From NCBI RefSeq assembly GCF_001879205.1, contig NZ_MLFK01000005.1, positions 620,001-684,000 of the forward strand: a stretch of DNA of 64,000 nt, written 5' to 3'. A model generated the notes under the pieces. It saw only the letters and a program-made list of their open reading frames with translations. It made no database searches and was not told the DNA's origin. Of this stretch, positions 30,347 to 40,207 are shown one piece after another. The translations under genes were made by a program, and so were the position numbers. Positions within the stretch are counted from its first letter, which is position 1; each line of letters opens with the position of its first letter. The DNA comes from Flavobacterium johnsoniae (GTDB lineage Bacteria; Bacteroidota; Bacteroidia; Flavobacteriales; Flavobacteriaceae).

Positions 30347-32518
30347 ATGAATACAAGTAAAATTACTGTAGTACTTTTATTTATAGTTGCGGCAGTTTTT
30401 GGGCAGCAAAAAATAACGGTTGAAAATATTTATGGCGGGGCATTTCGCGCAAAAGGAATGGATGAGCTGCAATCCTTAAAAAATACAAATCAATATACAG
30501 TTTTAAATGTTGACCAGGCAAGCAGAAGTATGCAGATTGATTTATACGATTTTGCAACCCTAAAAAAAGTGTCGAACCTTATTGATACTAAAAACCATAA
30601 AGAACTTTCAGTTGGAATTAAAAGCTATACTTTTGATGCTGCAGAAAAAAAGATCTTAATTGCTTGTAATTCTAAACAAATCTTCCGTCACTCTTTTACA
30701 GCAGATTATTTTTTATACGATATTGCTTCAAAATCATTAACAAAACTGGTCGATTTTCAAATTCAGGAGCCAACTTTTTCTCCTGATGGAACAAAAATCG
30801 CTTATGCACAAGAGAACAATTTATATGTTTACGATGTAGCTTCAAAAAAATCTACAGCAGTTACCACAGATGGAAAGAAAAATGCGGTTATAAATGGTAT
30901 TACAGACTGGGTTTATGAAGAAGAATTTGCTTTTGTACGGGCATTTGACTGGAGTAAAGACAGCAAAAAATTAGCTTTTATTCGTTTTGACGAAAGTCAG
31001 GTTCCTGAGTTTTCTATGTCAATGTTTCACAAGGATTTATATCCAACAATCGAAACTTTCAAATATCCTAAAGCAGGAGAGAAAAATTCGGTAGTTTCAT
31101 TACATATTTATGATGTCACAGGAAATGCTTCTAAAAAAGTTGATTTAGGAAATTATAATGACTTCTATATTGCAAGAATGCAGTGGACAAATGATAATAA
31201 TACCTTGTCAGCTCAGGTTTTAAACCGCCATCAGGATAATCTTGATTTACTTTTTGTTGACGGAACTACGGCGGCTGCAAAAGTGGTTTTAAATGAAAAA
31301 GACAAAGCTTATGTTGATGTTACAGATAATTTGACTTTCTTAAAAGATAACAGCTTTATCTGGACAAGTGAAAAAGACGGTTTCAATCATATTTATTTAT
31401 ATGATAAAACCGGAAAACTTAAAAATCAGGTTACAAAAGGAAACTGGGAAGTGGTTTCGTACTACGGTTTAGATGAAAAAACAAAAACTATTTTCTACCA
31501 GTCTACAGAAAATGGTTCTATCAACAGAGATATTTACAGAATTGGTTTAGACGGAAAAAACAAAACCCGTTTAACAACAAAAGTTGGAACAAGTGCAGCG
31601 ACTTTCAGTCCTAACTTTCAATATTTTATTACGACTTTCTCTAGCAATTTAGTGCCAACTACTTATACTTTGAATGAGGCTAAAACCGGAAAAGAAATTC
31701 AGGTTATCGAAAACAATCAGGAGCTTGCCGATAAATTAAAAATATACAATCTTCCTGCTAAAGAATTTTTCGTTCTAAAAACAGCTAAAGGAAACGAACT
31801 GAATGCATGGATTTTAAAACCGAAAGATTTTGATCCGTCTAAAAAATATCCTGTTTTCATGTATCAATATTCTGGTCCGGGATCGCAGCAGGTAAATAAC
31901 GATTGGAATAATTCTGATGATTATTGGTTTGCCTCTCTTACGCAGCAAGGTTACATCGTGGCTTGTGTTGACGGAAGAGGAACTGGTTTTAAGGGTGCTG
32001 ATTTCAAAAAAGTAACTCAAAAAGAATTAGGAAAATACGAAGTACAAGATCAAATCGATGCTGCAAAAGTAATTGGCGCATATCCGTATGTTGATGCTTC
32101 AAGAATTGGAATTTTCGGATGGAGTTATGGAGGTTTTATGGCTTCTAACTGTATTTTTCAAGGAAATGACGTATTTAAAATGGCAATCGCTGTTGCGCCG
32201 GTTACAAACTGGAGATTTTATGACAGTGTTTACACCGAAAGATACATGCAGACTCCTCAGGAAAATGCAAGCGGCTACGACCAAAACTCTCCAATAAATC
32301 ACGTTGATAAATTAAAAGGTAAGTTTTTATTGATTCACGGTTCTGGCGATGACAACGTTCACGTTCAAAACTCAATGCAAATGATGGAAGCCTTAATTCA
32401 GGCTAATAAGCAATTCGATTCTCAAATATATCCAGATAAAAACCACGGTATTTTTGGTGGTAAAACGAGAATTCAGCTTTATAATAAAATGACTAACTTT
32501 ATCAAAGAAAATTTATAA
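30347..32518 (+). CDS. S9 family dipeptidyl peptidase IV-type peptidase
   Basis: A 723-residue exported serine peptidase: signal peptide (residues 1-19), an eight-bladed propeller domain with DWVYEEEFAFVRAFDWS near residue 186 (the Glu-Glu pair that binds the substrate amino terminus), and a C-terminal alpha/beta hydrolase domain. The triad by motif is Ser593 (GWSYGG), Asp668 (GSGDDNVH) and His700 (KNHGI). It removes X-Pro dipeptides from peptides in the periplasm. The two peptide transporters encoded directly downstream could take up its products. Confidence 0.95.
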   Translation: MNTSKITVVLLFIVAAVFGQQKITVENIYGGAFRAKGMDELQSLKNTNQYTVLNVDQASRSMQIDLYDFATLKKVSNLIDTKNHKELSVGIKSYTFDAAEKKILIACNSKQIFRHSFTADYFLYDIASKSLTKLVDFQIQEPTFSPDGTKIAYAQENNLYVYDVASKKSTAVTTDGKKNAVINGITDWVYEEEFAFVRAFDWSKDSKKLAFIRFDESQVPEFSMSMFHKDLYPTIETFKYPKAGEKNSVVSLHIYDVTGNASKKVDLGNYNDFYIARMQWTNDNNTLSAQVLNRHQDNLDLLFVDGTTAAAKVVLNEKDKAYVDVTDNLTFLKDNSFIWTSEKDGFNHIYLYDKTGKLKNQVTKGNWEVVSYYGLDEKTKTIFYQSTENGSINRDIYRIGLDGKNKTRLTTKVGTSAATFSPNFQYFITTFSSNLVPTTYTLNEAKTGKEIQVIENNQELADKLKIYNLPAKEFFVLKTAKGNELNAWILKPKDFDPSKKYPVFMYQYSGPGSQQVNNDWNNSDDYWFASLTQQGYIVACVDGRGTGFKGADFKKVTQKELGKYEVQDQIDAAKVIGAYPYVDASRIGIFGWSYGGFMASNCIFQGNDVFKMAIAVAPVTNWRFYDSVYTERYMQTPQENASGYDQNSPINHVDKLKGKFLLIHGSGDDNVHVQNSMQMMEALIQANKQFDSQIYPDKNHGIFGGKTRIQLYNKMTNFIKENL

Positions 32519-32554
32519 TATAACTTTATCAAAATCAAATAAATAGTGAATAAT

Positions 32555-34231
32555 ATGAAAGAAACTCAAGTAAAAACTGCGCATCCAAAAGGGCTTTGGG
32601 TATTGTTTGGAACAGAAATGTGGGAGCGATTCAATTTTTATGGAATGCGAGCTTTATTAACTTTATTTCTTGTGAATTCATTATTGATGAAGGAAGAAGA
32701 AGCGTCTTTAATTTATGGAGGTTTCCTTGGACTTTGTTATCTGACGCCAATGTTGGGAGGGTTCATCGCCGATCGTTTTTTAGGAAACAGAAATTGTATC
32801 TTATTAGGTGGTTTATTAATGGCAATTGGACAAATGCTGTTGTTTACAAGTGGAAGTATTTTTGAGTCTAATTTGAGTTTAGCTAAAATCATCATGTACT
32901 CTGCATTGGGAGTAATTGTTTTTGGTAACGGATTCTTCAAACCAAATATTTCCAGTATGGTTGGAAGTTTATATCCTAAACAAGAAAAAACAAAATTAGA
33001 TAGTGCTTTTACTATTTTCTATATGGGAATTAATATTGGGGCTTTCTTAGGCCAGTCTATTTGTCCATTGTTAGGAGATGTGAAAGATGCTGGCGGTATT
33101 AGAGATATTCACGCTTTTAGATGGGGATTCATGGCTGCTTCTGTAGCAATGTTATTAGGAACAATTCTTTTTTACTTTTTGAAAAACAAATACGTGGTAT
33201 CTCCGGAAGGAAAACCATTAGGAGGTTTGCCATCTAAAAACGATGCTTCTGATTTTGAAGAAGGAGAGGCACAAAAAGCTAATTTTTCTAATAAAGCTTT
33301 AACCATTGCAGGAATCGCATTTATTGGGTTAGGATTATTTTTCCATTATGTTGTAGGTCAGAATTTGATTTATACTTTAATTTATTCAAGTGGTTTATCA
33401 TTGGCCGGATTAATCATTTCAGATACTTCTTTAACTAAAATAGAAAGAGACAGAATTATTGTAATTTATATCGTTTCGTTCTTTATTATTTTCTTCTGGG
33501 CCGCTTTTGAGCAGGCAGGTTCGTCATTAACATTTATTGCCGATAACCAGACAGATAGAAATTTCTTTGGATGGCAGATGCCTCCGTCGATGGTTCAGAT
33601 CTTTAACGGTCTATTTGTGGTAATATTAGCAGTGCCTTTCAGTATACTTTGGGATACTTTAAGAGCGAAAGACAAAGAGCCGATTTCTCCGGTAAAATTA
33701 GCGGTAGGATTAGTAGTTATTTCGATAAGTTTCTTTATGATTGCTACACAGGTTTCTTATATAGGAACTTCAGGGCAGTTATTAGTAAAATGGCTTATCT
33801 TGTTATATTTCTTAAATACATGTGCTGAGTTGTGTTTATCTCCAATTGGTTTGTCGTTGGTAGGTAAATTATCTCCAAAACGTTTCGCATCATTATTATA
33901 CGGAGTATTTTTCTTGTCTAATGCTTCTGGTTATGCTTTAGGAGGAACTTTAGGTTCGATCTTGCCTGCAACGGGTGATAAATTTAAAAAAGCAAAAGAA
34001 CTGGGAATTGATCTTCAGGCAGTTTTAGATAACAAAATAGTGCCAACTGCAGAACAGTTGTCTTTATTAGAAAAACATCAAATTAGTGCACACAACCACT
34101 TTTTTGCCGGATTCGAAATACACAATTTATATGAGTTTTTTATGGTATTTGTAGTTCTTACAGGTATTGCAGCAATTATCTTATTTGCTTTGACTCCATT
34201 CTTGAAAAAAATGATGCATGGCGTTAGATAA
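32555..34231 (+). CDS. POT/PTR-family proton-dependent oligopeptide transporter 1
   Basis: A 558-residue MFS protein of the POT family from the ATG at 32555; a GTG three codons upstream is possible but less likely. Signatures are the N-terminal GTEMWERFNFYGMRALL (ExxERFxYY-like proton-coupling motif of helix 1), LGGFIADRFLGNR, GNGFFKPNISSMVGSLY and, in the second half, FEQAGSS and ELCLSPIGLSL. It has about 14 helices and imports di- and tripeptides. It follows the DPP-IV gene by 36 nt and abuts a second POT gene, so the three probably form one peptide-use operon. Confidence 0.92.
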   Translation: MKETQVKTAHPKGLWVLFGTEMWERFNFYGMRALLTLFLVNSLLMKEEEASLIYGGFLGLCYLTPMLGGFIADRFLGNRNCILLGGLLMAIGQMLLFTSGSIFESNLSLAKIIMYSALGVIVFGNGFFKPNISSMVGSLYPKQEKTKLDSAFTIFYMGINIGAFLGQSICPLLGDVKDAGGIRDIHAFRWGFMAASVAMLLGTILFYFLKNKYVVSPEGKPLGGLPSKNDASDFEEGEAQKANFSNKALTIAGIAFIGLGLFFHYVVGQNLIYTLIYSSGLSLAGLIISDTSLTKIERDRIIVIYIVSFFIIFFWAAFEQAGSSLTFIADNQTDRNFFGWQMPPSMVQIFNGLFVVILAVPFSILWDTLRAKDKEPISPVKLAVGLVVISISFFMIATQVSYIGTSGQLLVKWLILLYFLNTCAELCLSPIGLSLVGKLSPKRFASLLYGVFFLSNASGYALGGTLGSILPATGDKFKKAKELGIDLQAVLDNKIVPTAEQLSLLEKHQISAHNHFFAGFEIHNLYEFFMVFVVLTGIAAIILFALTPFLKKMMHGVR

Positions 34232-34232
34232 T

Positions 34233-35717
34233 ATGGAAAGTAAAATAACTTTAGAAGAAATTCAAAATTTTAAAGGCAAGTACCCAAAACAATTGTGGTA
34301 CTTGTTTTTGGTTGAAATGTGGGAGCGTTTTTGTTTCTACGGAATGCGTGGTGTTTTAGCTTTTTTTATGGTAGACCAGTTAGGGCTGCTGGAAGGAAAA
34401 GCAAATCTTCAATATGGAGCAATTCAAGCTTTTGTTTATGCTTTTACATTTATTGGGGGAATTTTTGCAGATAAAATTTTAGGATTTAAGAAATCACTTC
34501 TCTTTGGAGGAATTGTAATGATTTTGGGGAACTTGCTGATTGCGGCTTCACCACATGATTTCTTTTATTACGGAATAACACTTTCTATTATTGGAACAGG
34601 TTTTTTTAAGCCGAATGTATCTTCAATGGTAGGGGAGTTGTATCATGAAAATGATGGACGCCGAGATGCAGGTTACGGACTGTTTTACGCGGGAATTAAT
34701 ATTGGAGGAATGCTTGGTGGAGCGATACCAATTTATTTAGGAAAGAACTATTCGTGGAGTCTGTGTTTTCTTTCTGCGGCAATTGTTATGATAATTGGAG
34801 TTGTGACTTTCCTTTTAACAAAAAAACATTTAGCGCCAATTGGAAATTCTCCATTAGAAAATCATACACCTAAAAAACGTAATCTTTACGAGACAGCTGT
34901 TTATGTAGGTTCTTTTGTTGTAATACCATTAGTGTATATTATGGTTATCAACTCTGATTTTACAGAATATTTCATGTACACAATTGGAATTGCTGCAGTA
35001 GGGTATTTTTTATATGAGTTGATACAAATAAAAGATTCTAAGCAGCAGCGCAAACTTTTGGCAGCATTTGTATTTATTTTTGGATACTTTATGTTTATGG
35101 CTATTTCAGAGCAATCCGGAGGTTCGTTGTCTTTGTTTGCCAAAGATAATTTGACTAACAAATTGTTGTTTTTTAATATTGATCCAAACGTGGTAAATAA
35201 TAGTATAAATTCACTTTATGTTATTATTTTTAGTCCGCTAGTTGGGTTGCTGTGGATATTTATGTTCAAGCGAAAAATTGAGCCAAATACAGTTATCAAG
35301 TTTGGTTTGTCTTTTATATTGCTGGCTGCAGGTTTCTTTATTTTTTACAGTGCCAGATTTTTTGTAGATGCAAACGGATTAAGTTCTCTAGATGTCTTTG
35401 CTTTAGGATATCTTTTGTATACTCTTGGAGAATTGTGTATTGGGCCAATCGGAATGTCTGTAATTACAAAATTATCTCCTAAACGATTATTCGGGATGAT
35501 GATGGGATTATGGTTCTTATCGAGTGCGTTCGGACAGTTTGCCGCCGGAAAATTAGGAGCTGAAATGTCTAACGCTAATACAGGAACAACTTTAATGTCT
35601 AAACTGATTGCTTATACAGATGGATATTATCAATTAGCATTGTATTCCTTGATTGCTGGTGTCGTTTTGATTGTTGCAACTCCGTTAATTAAAAAATTAA
35701 TGCAGGAAGTAAAATAA
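34233..35717 (+). CDS. POT/PTR-family proton-dependent oligopeptide transporter 2
   Basis: A 494-residue paralogue of the preceding transporter, with VEMWERFCFYGMRGVLAFFM, GGIFADKILGFKKS, GTGFFKPNVSSMVGELY, ISEQSGGSLSLF and ELCIGPIGMSV. The ATG at 34233 lies 1 nt behind the upstream stop codon; an in-frame ATG at 34218 that overlaps the upstream gene by 14 nt is an alternative. The two differ clearly in sequence and in loop length, so the duplication is old and they may differ in peptide preference. Confidence 0.92.
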   Translation: MESKITLEEIQNFKGKYPKQLWYLFLVEMWERFCFYGMRGVLAFFMVDQLGLLEGKANLQYGAIQAFVYAFTFIGGIFADKILGFKKSLLFGGIVMILGNLLIAASPHDFFYYGITLSIIGTGFFKPNVSSMVGELYHENDGRRDAGYGLFYAGINIGGMLGGAIPIYLGKNYSWSLCFLSAAIVMIIGVVTFLLTKKHLAPIGNSPLENHTPKKRNLYETAVYVGSFVVIPLVYIMVINSDFTEYFMYTIGIAAVGYFLYELIQIKDSKQQRKLLAAFVFIFGYFMFMAISEQSGGSLSLFAKDNLTNKLLFFNIDPNVVNNSINSLYVIIFSPLVGLLWIFMFKRKIEPNTVIKFGLSFILLAAGFFIFYSARFFVDANGLSSLDVFALGYLLYTLGELCIGPIGMSVITKLSPKRLFGMMMGLWFLSSAFGQFAAGKLGAEMSNANTGTTLMSKLIAYTDGYYQLALYSLIAGVVLIVATPLIKKLMQEVK

Positions 35718-35768
35718 CAACTGCTTATGAATTTATTTTTTGTTTAAATTTGTGGAAAATAATACATT

Positions 35769-36236
35769 ATGAAAAGATTTTTTTTGATGGCTTTCTTACT
35801 GGTTAGTTCGTTTGTCGTTCAGGCACAAGAACTAAAATGGTATACTGATGTTAAAGAAGCAATTACAATAAGTAATAAAGAACAAAAACCAATGTTAATG
35901 TTTTTTACAGGAAGCGATTGGTGCGGCTGGTGTATTCGTTTGCAAAATGAAGTTTTAAAAACAGCTGAATTCAAAAAATGGGCAGCTGATAATGTTGTTT
36001 TGGTAGAATTAGATTATCCAAGAAGTGTTGCACAGACTCCGGAACTTAAAAGTCAAAATAATGAATTGCAGCAAGCTTTTGGAATTCAGGGATTTCCAAC
36101 AGTGTTCTTTACAAGTGCTGAAGCCAAAGACGGAAAAATTAATTTTAAAGGACTTGGAAAAACAGGCTATGTTGCCGGAGGACCATCGGCTTGGCTGACA
36201 GTAGCTGAGGGAATTGTTCATCCTAAAAAATCATAA
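35769..36236 (+). CDS. Thioredoxin-family periplasmic protein with CGWC active site
   Basis: A 155-residue exported protein: signal peptide (residues 1-19, VVQAQ) and a thioredoxin-like fold with FFTGSDWCGWCIRLQNEVL, in which both redox cysteines are present, and a cis-Pro in GFPTVFF. It belongs to the DUF255/Thioredoxin_7-like group and is probably a periplasmic thiol-disulfide reductant. It is followed by a strong terminator and then by two related genes that have lost the cysteines. Confidence 0.9.
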   Translation: MKRFFLMAFLLVSSFVVQAQELKWYTDVKEAITISNKEQKPMLMFFTGSDWCGWCIRLQNEVLKTAEFKKWAADNVVLVELDYPRSVAQTPELKSQNNELQQAFGIQGFPTVFFTSAEAKDGKINFKGLGKTGYVAGGPSAWLTVAEGIVHPKKS

Positions 36237-36267
36237 AGAAAGAGATTTAAAAATATATTTTATATGT

Positions 36268-36300
36268 TAAACTCCTTACAGTAATGTAAGGAGTTTTTTT
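36268..36300 (+). terminator. Terminator of the CGWC thioredoxin gene
   Basis: AAACTCCTTACA pairs with TGTAAGGAGTTT with a minimal loop and a T7 run. Confidence 0.88.
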
Positions 36301-36402
36301 GTTTAGTAAGAAAAGATTTTCATTTAATATCATTGAAATTATTATTTATGTATTAAATTATAAGTAAAAAAACATATAATGTATTTTTTAAGTTGATATA
36401 AT

Positions 36403-36432
36403 TTGGATAATTAAAATATTGTGTTAATTTAG
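36403..36432 (+). promoter_or_regulatory. Promoter of the second thioredoxin-like gene
   Basis: TTG (36403-36405), 19 nt, TAATTTAG (36425-36432), followed by a 30-nt leader. The sequence TTGTGTTAATTTAGTT around the -7 box recurs at 37137-37154 before the third gene. Confidence 0.65.
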
Positions 36433-36462
36433 TTGCGCTATACTAACCAAAACCAATATAAT

Positions 36463-36915
36463 ATGACTAAAAAATTACTTGTCCTACTGTTTTTTTTAGG
36501 TTCATTTTTCGCGCAGGCTCAGACTCTGGCATGGCGAACAAGTATGACTGATGCAATAGCCATCAGTAATGAACAAAAAAAACCAATGTTAATTTTATTC
36601 ACTGCCTCAGGTGTACCAGAAAATCTTCAAAATGAAATCTTTAAAACCCCGGATTTTGCCGTTTGGTCGCGTGATAACGTGATACTGGTAAAACTGGATT
36701 TATCAGACTCAACAGCTTCTGATGGTGATAAAGAACAAAATATCAGATTAAAAAATGCCTTTGGAGTTCAGGATCTTCCGGAAGTTTGCTACGCAGTTGC
36801 TTCGGTAAGAAAAAATAAAACAACTTTTAGTGCTCTTGGTAAAATTGCTTATAAACCAGGAGGAGCAAAATCATGGATTGCAGAATCAAATAATATCCTG
36901 CATCCAAGTGAGTAA
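36463..36915 (+). CDS. Thioredoxin-like periplasmic protein lacking the CxxC motif (paralogue 2)
   Basis: A 150-residue exported protein, signal peptide ending FAQAQ, and the same fold as the upstream gene (TDAIAISNEQKKPMLILFTA at the start). The CGWC site is replaced by GVPENLQ, so it cannot do thiol chemistry in the usual way. Start is set at the ATG at 36463 by the signal peptide; the frame stays open 10 codons upstream from a TTG. A later single Cys (PEVCYAV) replaces the cis-Pro strand region. Role unknown; perhaps binding or chaperone-like. Confidence 0.85.
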   Translation: MTKKLLVLLFFLGSFFAQAQTLAWRTSMTDAIAISNEQKKPMLILFTASGVPENLQNEIFKTPDFAVWSRDNVILVKLDLSDSTASDGDKEQNIRLKNAFGVQDLPEVCYAVASVRKNKTTFSALGKIAYKPGGAKSWIAESNNILHPSE

Positions 36916-36949
36916 TAAATTTAAATTAAGTTTCTTAGTTTAATTTGTA

Positions 36950-36989
36950 GAATCCCTTTTCGGCTATGCAGGAAAGGGATATTTTTTTT
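36950..36989 (+). terminator. Terminator of thioredoxin-like paralogue 2
   Basis: AATCCCTTTTC-GGC..loop..GAAAGGGATA with a T8 run. The same stem sequence is used again behind paralogue 3 (37658-37697). Confidence 0.85.
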
Positions 36990-37122
36990 AAACAATATCA
37001 AATGTGTATTGTACATTTAATATTTTAGTGTGGTTAATTTTTCGTTTTTTTCAAATATTGAACCTTAAATAATTAATTTCATTTTAATGCTTATTTTTTG
37101 TAACTATTTGTTTTAAAGTAGA

Positions 37123-37152
37123 TTGTTGGGTATTGCTTTTGTGTTAATTTAG
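37123..37152 (+). promoter_or_regulatory. Promoter of the third thioredoxin-like gene
   Basis: TTG (37123-37125), 19 nt, TAATTTAG (37145-37152). Same spacing and same -7 sequence as the promoter at 36403-36432. Confidence 0.65.
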
Positions 37153-37182
37153 TTTTATTAACACAACCAAAAACCAATAATT

Positions 37183-37632
37183 ATGACCCGAAAACTACTT
37201 ATTTTACTATTTTTTTTAGTTACAATTTTGGCGAGTTCTCAAAATTTAGAATGGAAAACGAATATGACCGATGCAATTACGGCTAGTAATGAGCAGCGAA
37301 AACCTTTACTGATTTTATTTACGGCGACTGGTGCCTCTGAAGCTTTACAAAATGAGGTATTTAAAACGCCGGATTTTGAAAAATGGTCTCGTAAGAATGT
37401 AATTCTGGTAAAACTTGATTTATCTGACTCGAACATAGAAAGTGAAGTGCGAGAACAGAATATAAGGTTAAAAAATGCTTTTGGAGTTGAGAATATTCCA
37501 GAGGTTTGTTTTGCCAGCGGTTCTATTCGAAAGGGAAAAACGAGTTTTAATACATTAGGCAAATTGTCTTATAACTCTAATGGTGTAAAAGCCTGGATTG
37601 CAGATTCTAATTTGATCATAAATCCAGAATAG
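37183..37632 (+). CDS. Thioredoxin-like periplasmic protein lacking the CxxC motif (paralogue 3)
   Basis: A 149-residue exported protein closely similar to paralogue 2 (TDAITASNEQRKPLLILFTA; FKTPDFEKWSRKNVILVKLD). The active site is TGASEALQ, again without cysteines, and one Cys remains in PEVCFAS. Promoter, coding region and terminator resemble those of paralogue 2, so the whole transcription unit appears to have been duplicated in tandem. Function unknown. Confidence 0.87.
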   Translation: MTRKLLILLFFLVTILASSQNLEWKTNMTDAITASNEQRKPLLILFTATGASEALQNEVFKTPDFEKWSRKNVILVKLDLSDSNIESEVREQNIRLKNAFGVENIPEVCFASGSIRKGKTSFNTLGKLSYNSNGVKAWIADSNLIINPE

Positions 37633-37639
37633 AAGAAGA

Positions 37640-39664
37640 TTAATTTAACCTATAAAATCCCTTTTCGGCAGTGGCATGAAAAGGGATATTTTTTTTCTCG
37701 CAGGTTATTTTCCATATTTTTTGAAGAGCATAAGAATTTGAACCATCTGCAATAATAATTTTCGGCCGGAGTTCAAACAGAAGTCTGTCTAAATTTATTT
37801 TGGGAGATTGAGTCAGGACCAAAACATCGGGCTGGATTTTGGTTTGATACACGCCTGTGCTGTCAATAATAGAGATTTTATTTCCATTAAAAAAAAGCAC
37901 ATTTTTAATTTGGTAAGAATAATCTAGAACCGCAAAATTACCTACTAAATAAGAATTGAAAGCAGTGTTTTTGTTAGCAGTATCCCGGGCAAAAAGTGTA
38001 ATACTTTGCCCGTTTCTTTTAGAAATTAAACTATTTTTTCTGACGTTATAAACAATTAATTCTTTTTGTTCTGCTATTTCTCTTTTAGTATAAATTAAAG
38101 AAATCTGGTAGAAAATTATAGAGGTAAAAACGATAATCAGTTTTTTATAAGTTGGTTTTTTTAACCATATAACGATGCTTATAATTACGAAATAAAGAGT
38201 AATTAAGTAATAGAAATTGAAGCTGATATCCTGGATAACAAATGATTCAAATGAAGCGACATAATGAATCATTTTATTTAAAATGAAAATGCTTTTTTCA
38301 AAAAGAAAAATCAAAAATACAGGCGGACTAGTAAAGATCGCAACAATCATCACGATAATTCCGGCGATCATGATAAAGGATAAAACGGGCAGGATTATAA
38401 TATTGGTGACAAAAAATAATCCAGGAAACTGATGGAAATAGTAAAGACATAAAGGTAAAGTGCCAATTTGCGCCGCAAAAGAAACGGTTAGTGCGTCCCA
38501 AATGTTAATTGCGGTTTTGTTTCTTGGAGACCAGATTTTTTTTAATATCGGCTGAAGCCAAACAATAAAAAATAATGCTAAATAACTCAGCTGAAAACCA
38601 ACGTCAAATAAGAAATAAGGTTCAAAAAGAAGAATTAATAAAATAGAAACCAACAAAGTATGGTATATATTGCCGCTTCGGCGTAAATGATTTCCAATTG
38701 CTACAAAAGAAAACATAACAACAGAACGCAAAACCGATGGCGACAATCCTGAGATAACGGCAAAACCTGCCAGCGAAATTAAAATAGAAGCCAGTTTTAT
38801 GGCAGAACCTTTTCGGTGGTTTGGAATTGGTTTTAAAACAAACATTATAAAAAGCATAATAAAACCCACGTGCAGTCCTGAAACCGAAAGAACATGTGTA
38901 GCTCCGGAATATTGATAATCTTTTATAATATCGGCTGCTATTTCTTGCTGCTGTCCTAAAATTAAAGCCAGGGCAACATTCATTTCGTCTTGGCTGAAAT
39001 TTGCTTTTTCTAGATTTTTAAGAATAGTCGAATGCAGCTGGCCAGAATAATACCAAATGTCTTTTTTGATTGTTTTGTTAATCTAGATTTCAGATTTTTT
39101 GCAATACAATTGTGCGTAAATCTGTTTGTCTGCTAAGTATTTGGCATAATCAAACTGATTAGGATTTTTACTCGAAGAGGTTCGCTGTAAAGTGGTGTTA
39201 ACCCGAATTATATTTCCAATTAGTAATGGATTTTTCAGGCTGTCTTTTTGGATATTTACAATAATTTTGCCTGAATGTCTTTTTTTGTCTATTGCATTTA
39301 CTAATGCAATATAGCGATCATTATAGTTGTTACTTTTGAGTTTCTCGCGTAAGGTGAATGTGATGAAATGAGGTTCTTCAAAAGCTGTTTTTGAATGCGT
39401 GTAATTGGATTTATCAAAACGATCAGTATGAAAAAGCAAAACGCATATTCCTATTGTAACTGAAATAAAATAACTGCTGATTCCAAATAAAGCAGCGGTG
39501 TTTTTATTTCTCTTTGAAAGAAAATAAGACGCAAAAAATAAAAAGCTGCAAACCCCAAGAAGGAGGAGTGAGATTTTTAAAGAAGGCTGATAATAATAAG
39601 ACACTAAAATTCCGAACAGAAAGCCAATCGTAATTTTAATTAAAGGAAAATCTAATACTTTCAT
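37640..39664 (-). pseudogene. comEC: comEC (DNA-uptake channel) interrupted by an in-frame amber codon
   Basis: Two frames in the same phase (39664-39083, 193 residues; and 38983-37640, 447 residues from an internal Met) are separated only by TAG at 39083-39085. Reading through gives about 674 residues, the normal length of flavobacterial ComEC/Rec2. The upstream part has the N-terminal membrane helices and the OB-like DUF4131 domain (residues ~90-190). Between the stop and the internal Met the sequence keeps coding character (DIWYYSGQLHSTIL). The downstream part has the competence domain with VLSVSGLHVGF and about eight helices. The C-terminus is a reduced metallo-beta-lactamase-like region. 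It is the last gene of the surE-lpxB operon. A true nonsense mutation is likeliest; a base-calling error or re-initiation at the internal ATG are alternatives. Confidence 0.8.
37658..37697. terminator. Terminator between convergent thioredoxin-like gene and comEC
   Basis: AATCCCTTTTC-GGC..loop..GAAAAGGGATA plus T8 on the plus strand. It overlaps the 3' end of the comEC frame, which ends at 37640. Confidence 0.8.
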
Positions 39665-39709
39665 GGCCTAAAAGTATTAAAAATTTGTAAGAAAATAAAT
39701 ATATTTTAT

Positions 39710-40195
39710 TTATTCGATTACTCTGTTTACCTGTTCGAATGCGTTTTTATAATACGCTTCTTTTGTAGAAGATATTATAACACCTTTTGAAGTAGAAGAA
39801 TGCACAAATCTTATCTCATCTGAATTTACTTCGGTAATAAGTCCAACATGATTGATCTGCCTGCTTTTATTGGTTTTAAAGAAAATCAAATCTCCTTTCT
39901 TTGCATCGTTAAGTGGAATTACTTTTCCAATTTTGGCTTGTTCGTAAGAACTTCTTGGGAGTTTTATGTTCTCAGATTCGAAAGTTGTATAAACTAAGCC
40001 AGAACAGTCAAAACCGCTTCTTGTTGTTCCTCCGGCTTTGTATTTTACACCAATATTGTCTGTTGCGGTTTCAATTAAATTTTTAACCAGAGATCTGTTT
40101 TCTTTTTTTGATTCGCTTTTGGTCACAGCAGTCGAAGTCGATTTACAAGAAACCAACACGATTGATAAAAGAAAGAAGACGGCTATTTTTTTCAA
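39710..40195 (-). CDS. NlpC/P60-family lipoprotein endopeptidase
   Basis: A 161-residue lipoprotein, lipobox Cys at residue 17 (IVLVSC), and an NlpC/P60 domain: RSGFDCSGLVYTTF holds the catalytic Cys (about residue 65), NHVGLITEV the catalytic His (about 117), and RFVHSSTSKGV the third polar position. These enzymes cleave peptide cross-links of peptidoglycan, usually gamma-D-Glu-diaminopimelate bonds. It lies 12 nt behind lpxB and 45 nt ahead of comEC, in the envelope operon that starts with surE. Confidence 0.92.
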   Translation of the reverse strand: MKKIAVFFLLSIVLVSCKSTSTAVTKSESKKENRSLVKNLIETATDNIGVKYKAGGTTRSGFDCSGLVYTTFESENIKLPRSSYEQAKIGKVIPLNDAKKGDLIFFKTNKSRQINHVGLITEVNSDEIRFVHSSTSKGVIISSTKEAYYKNAFEQVNRVIE

Positions 40196-40207
40196 AATAA
40201 AAGCTAT

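Noticed and set aside
36433..36462. TTG start of the second thioredoxin-like gene
   Set aside because: It would lie inside the promoter; the ATG at 36463 begins a standard signal peptide.
38984..39082. Frameshift in comEC
   Set aside because: Both parts are in the same reading phase; the interruption is one stop codon, not a shift.
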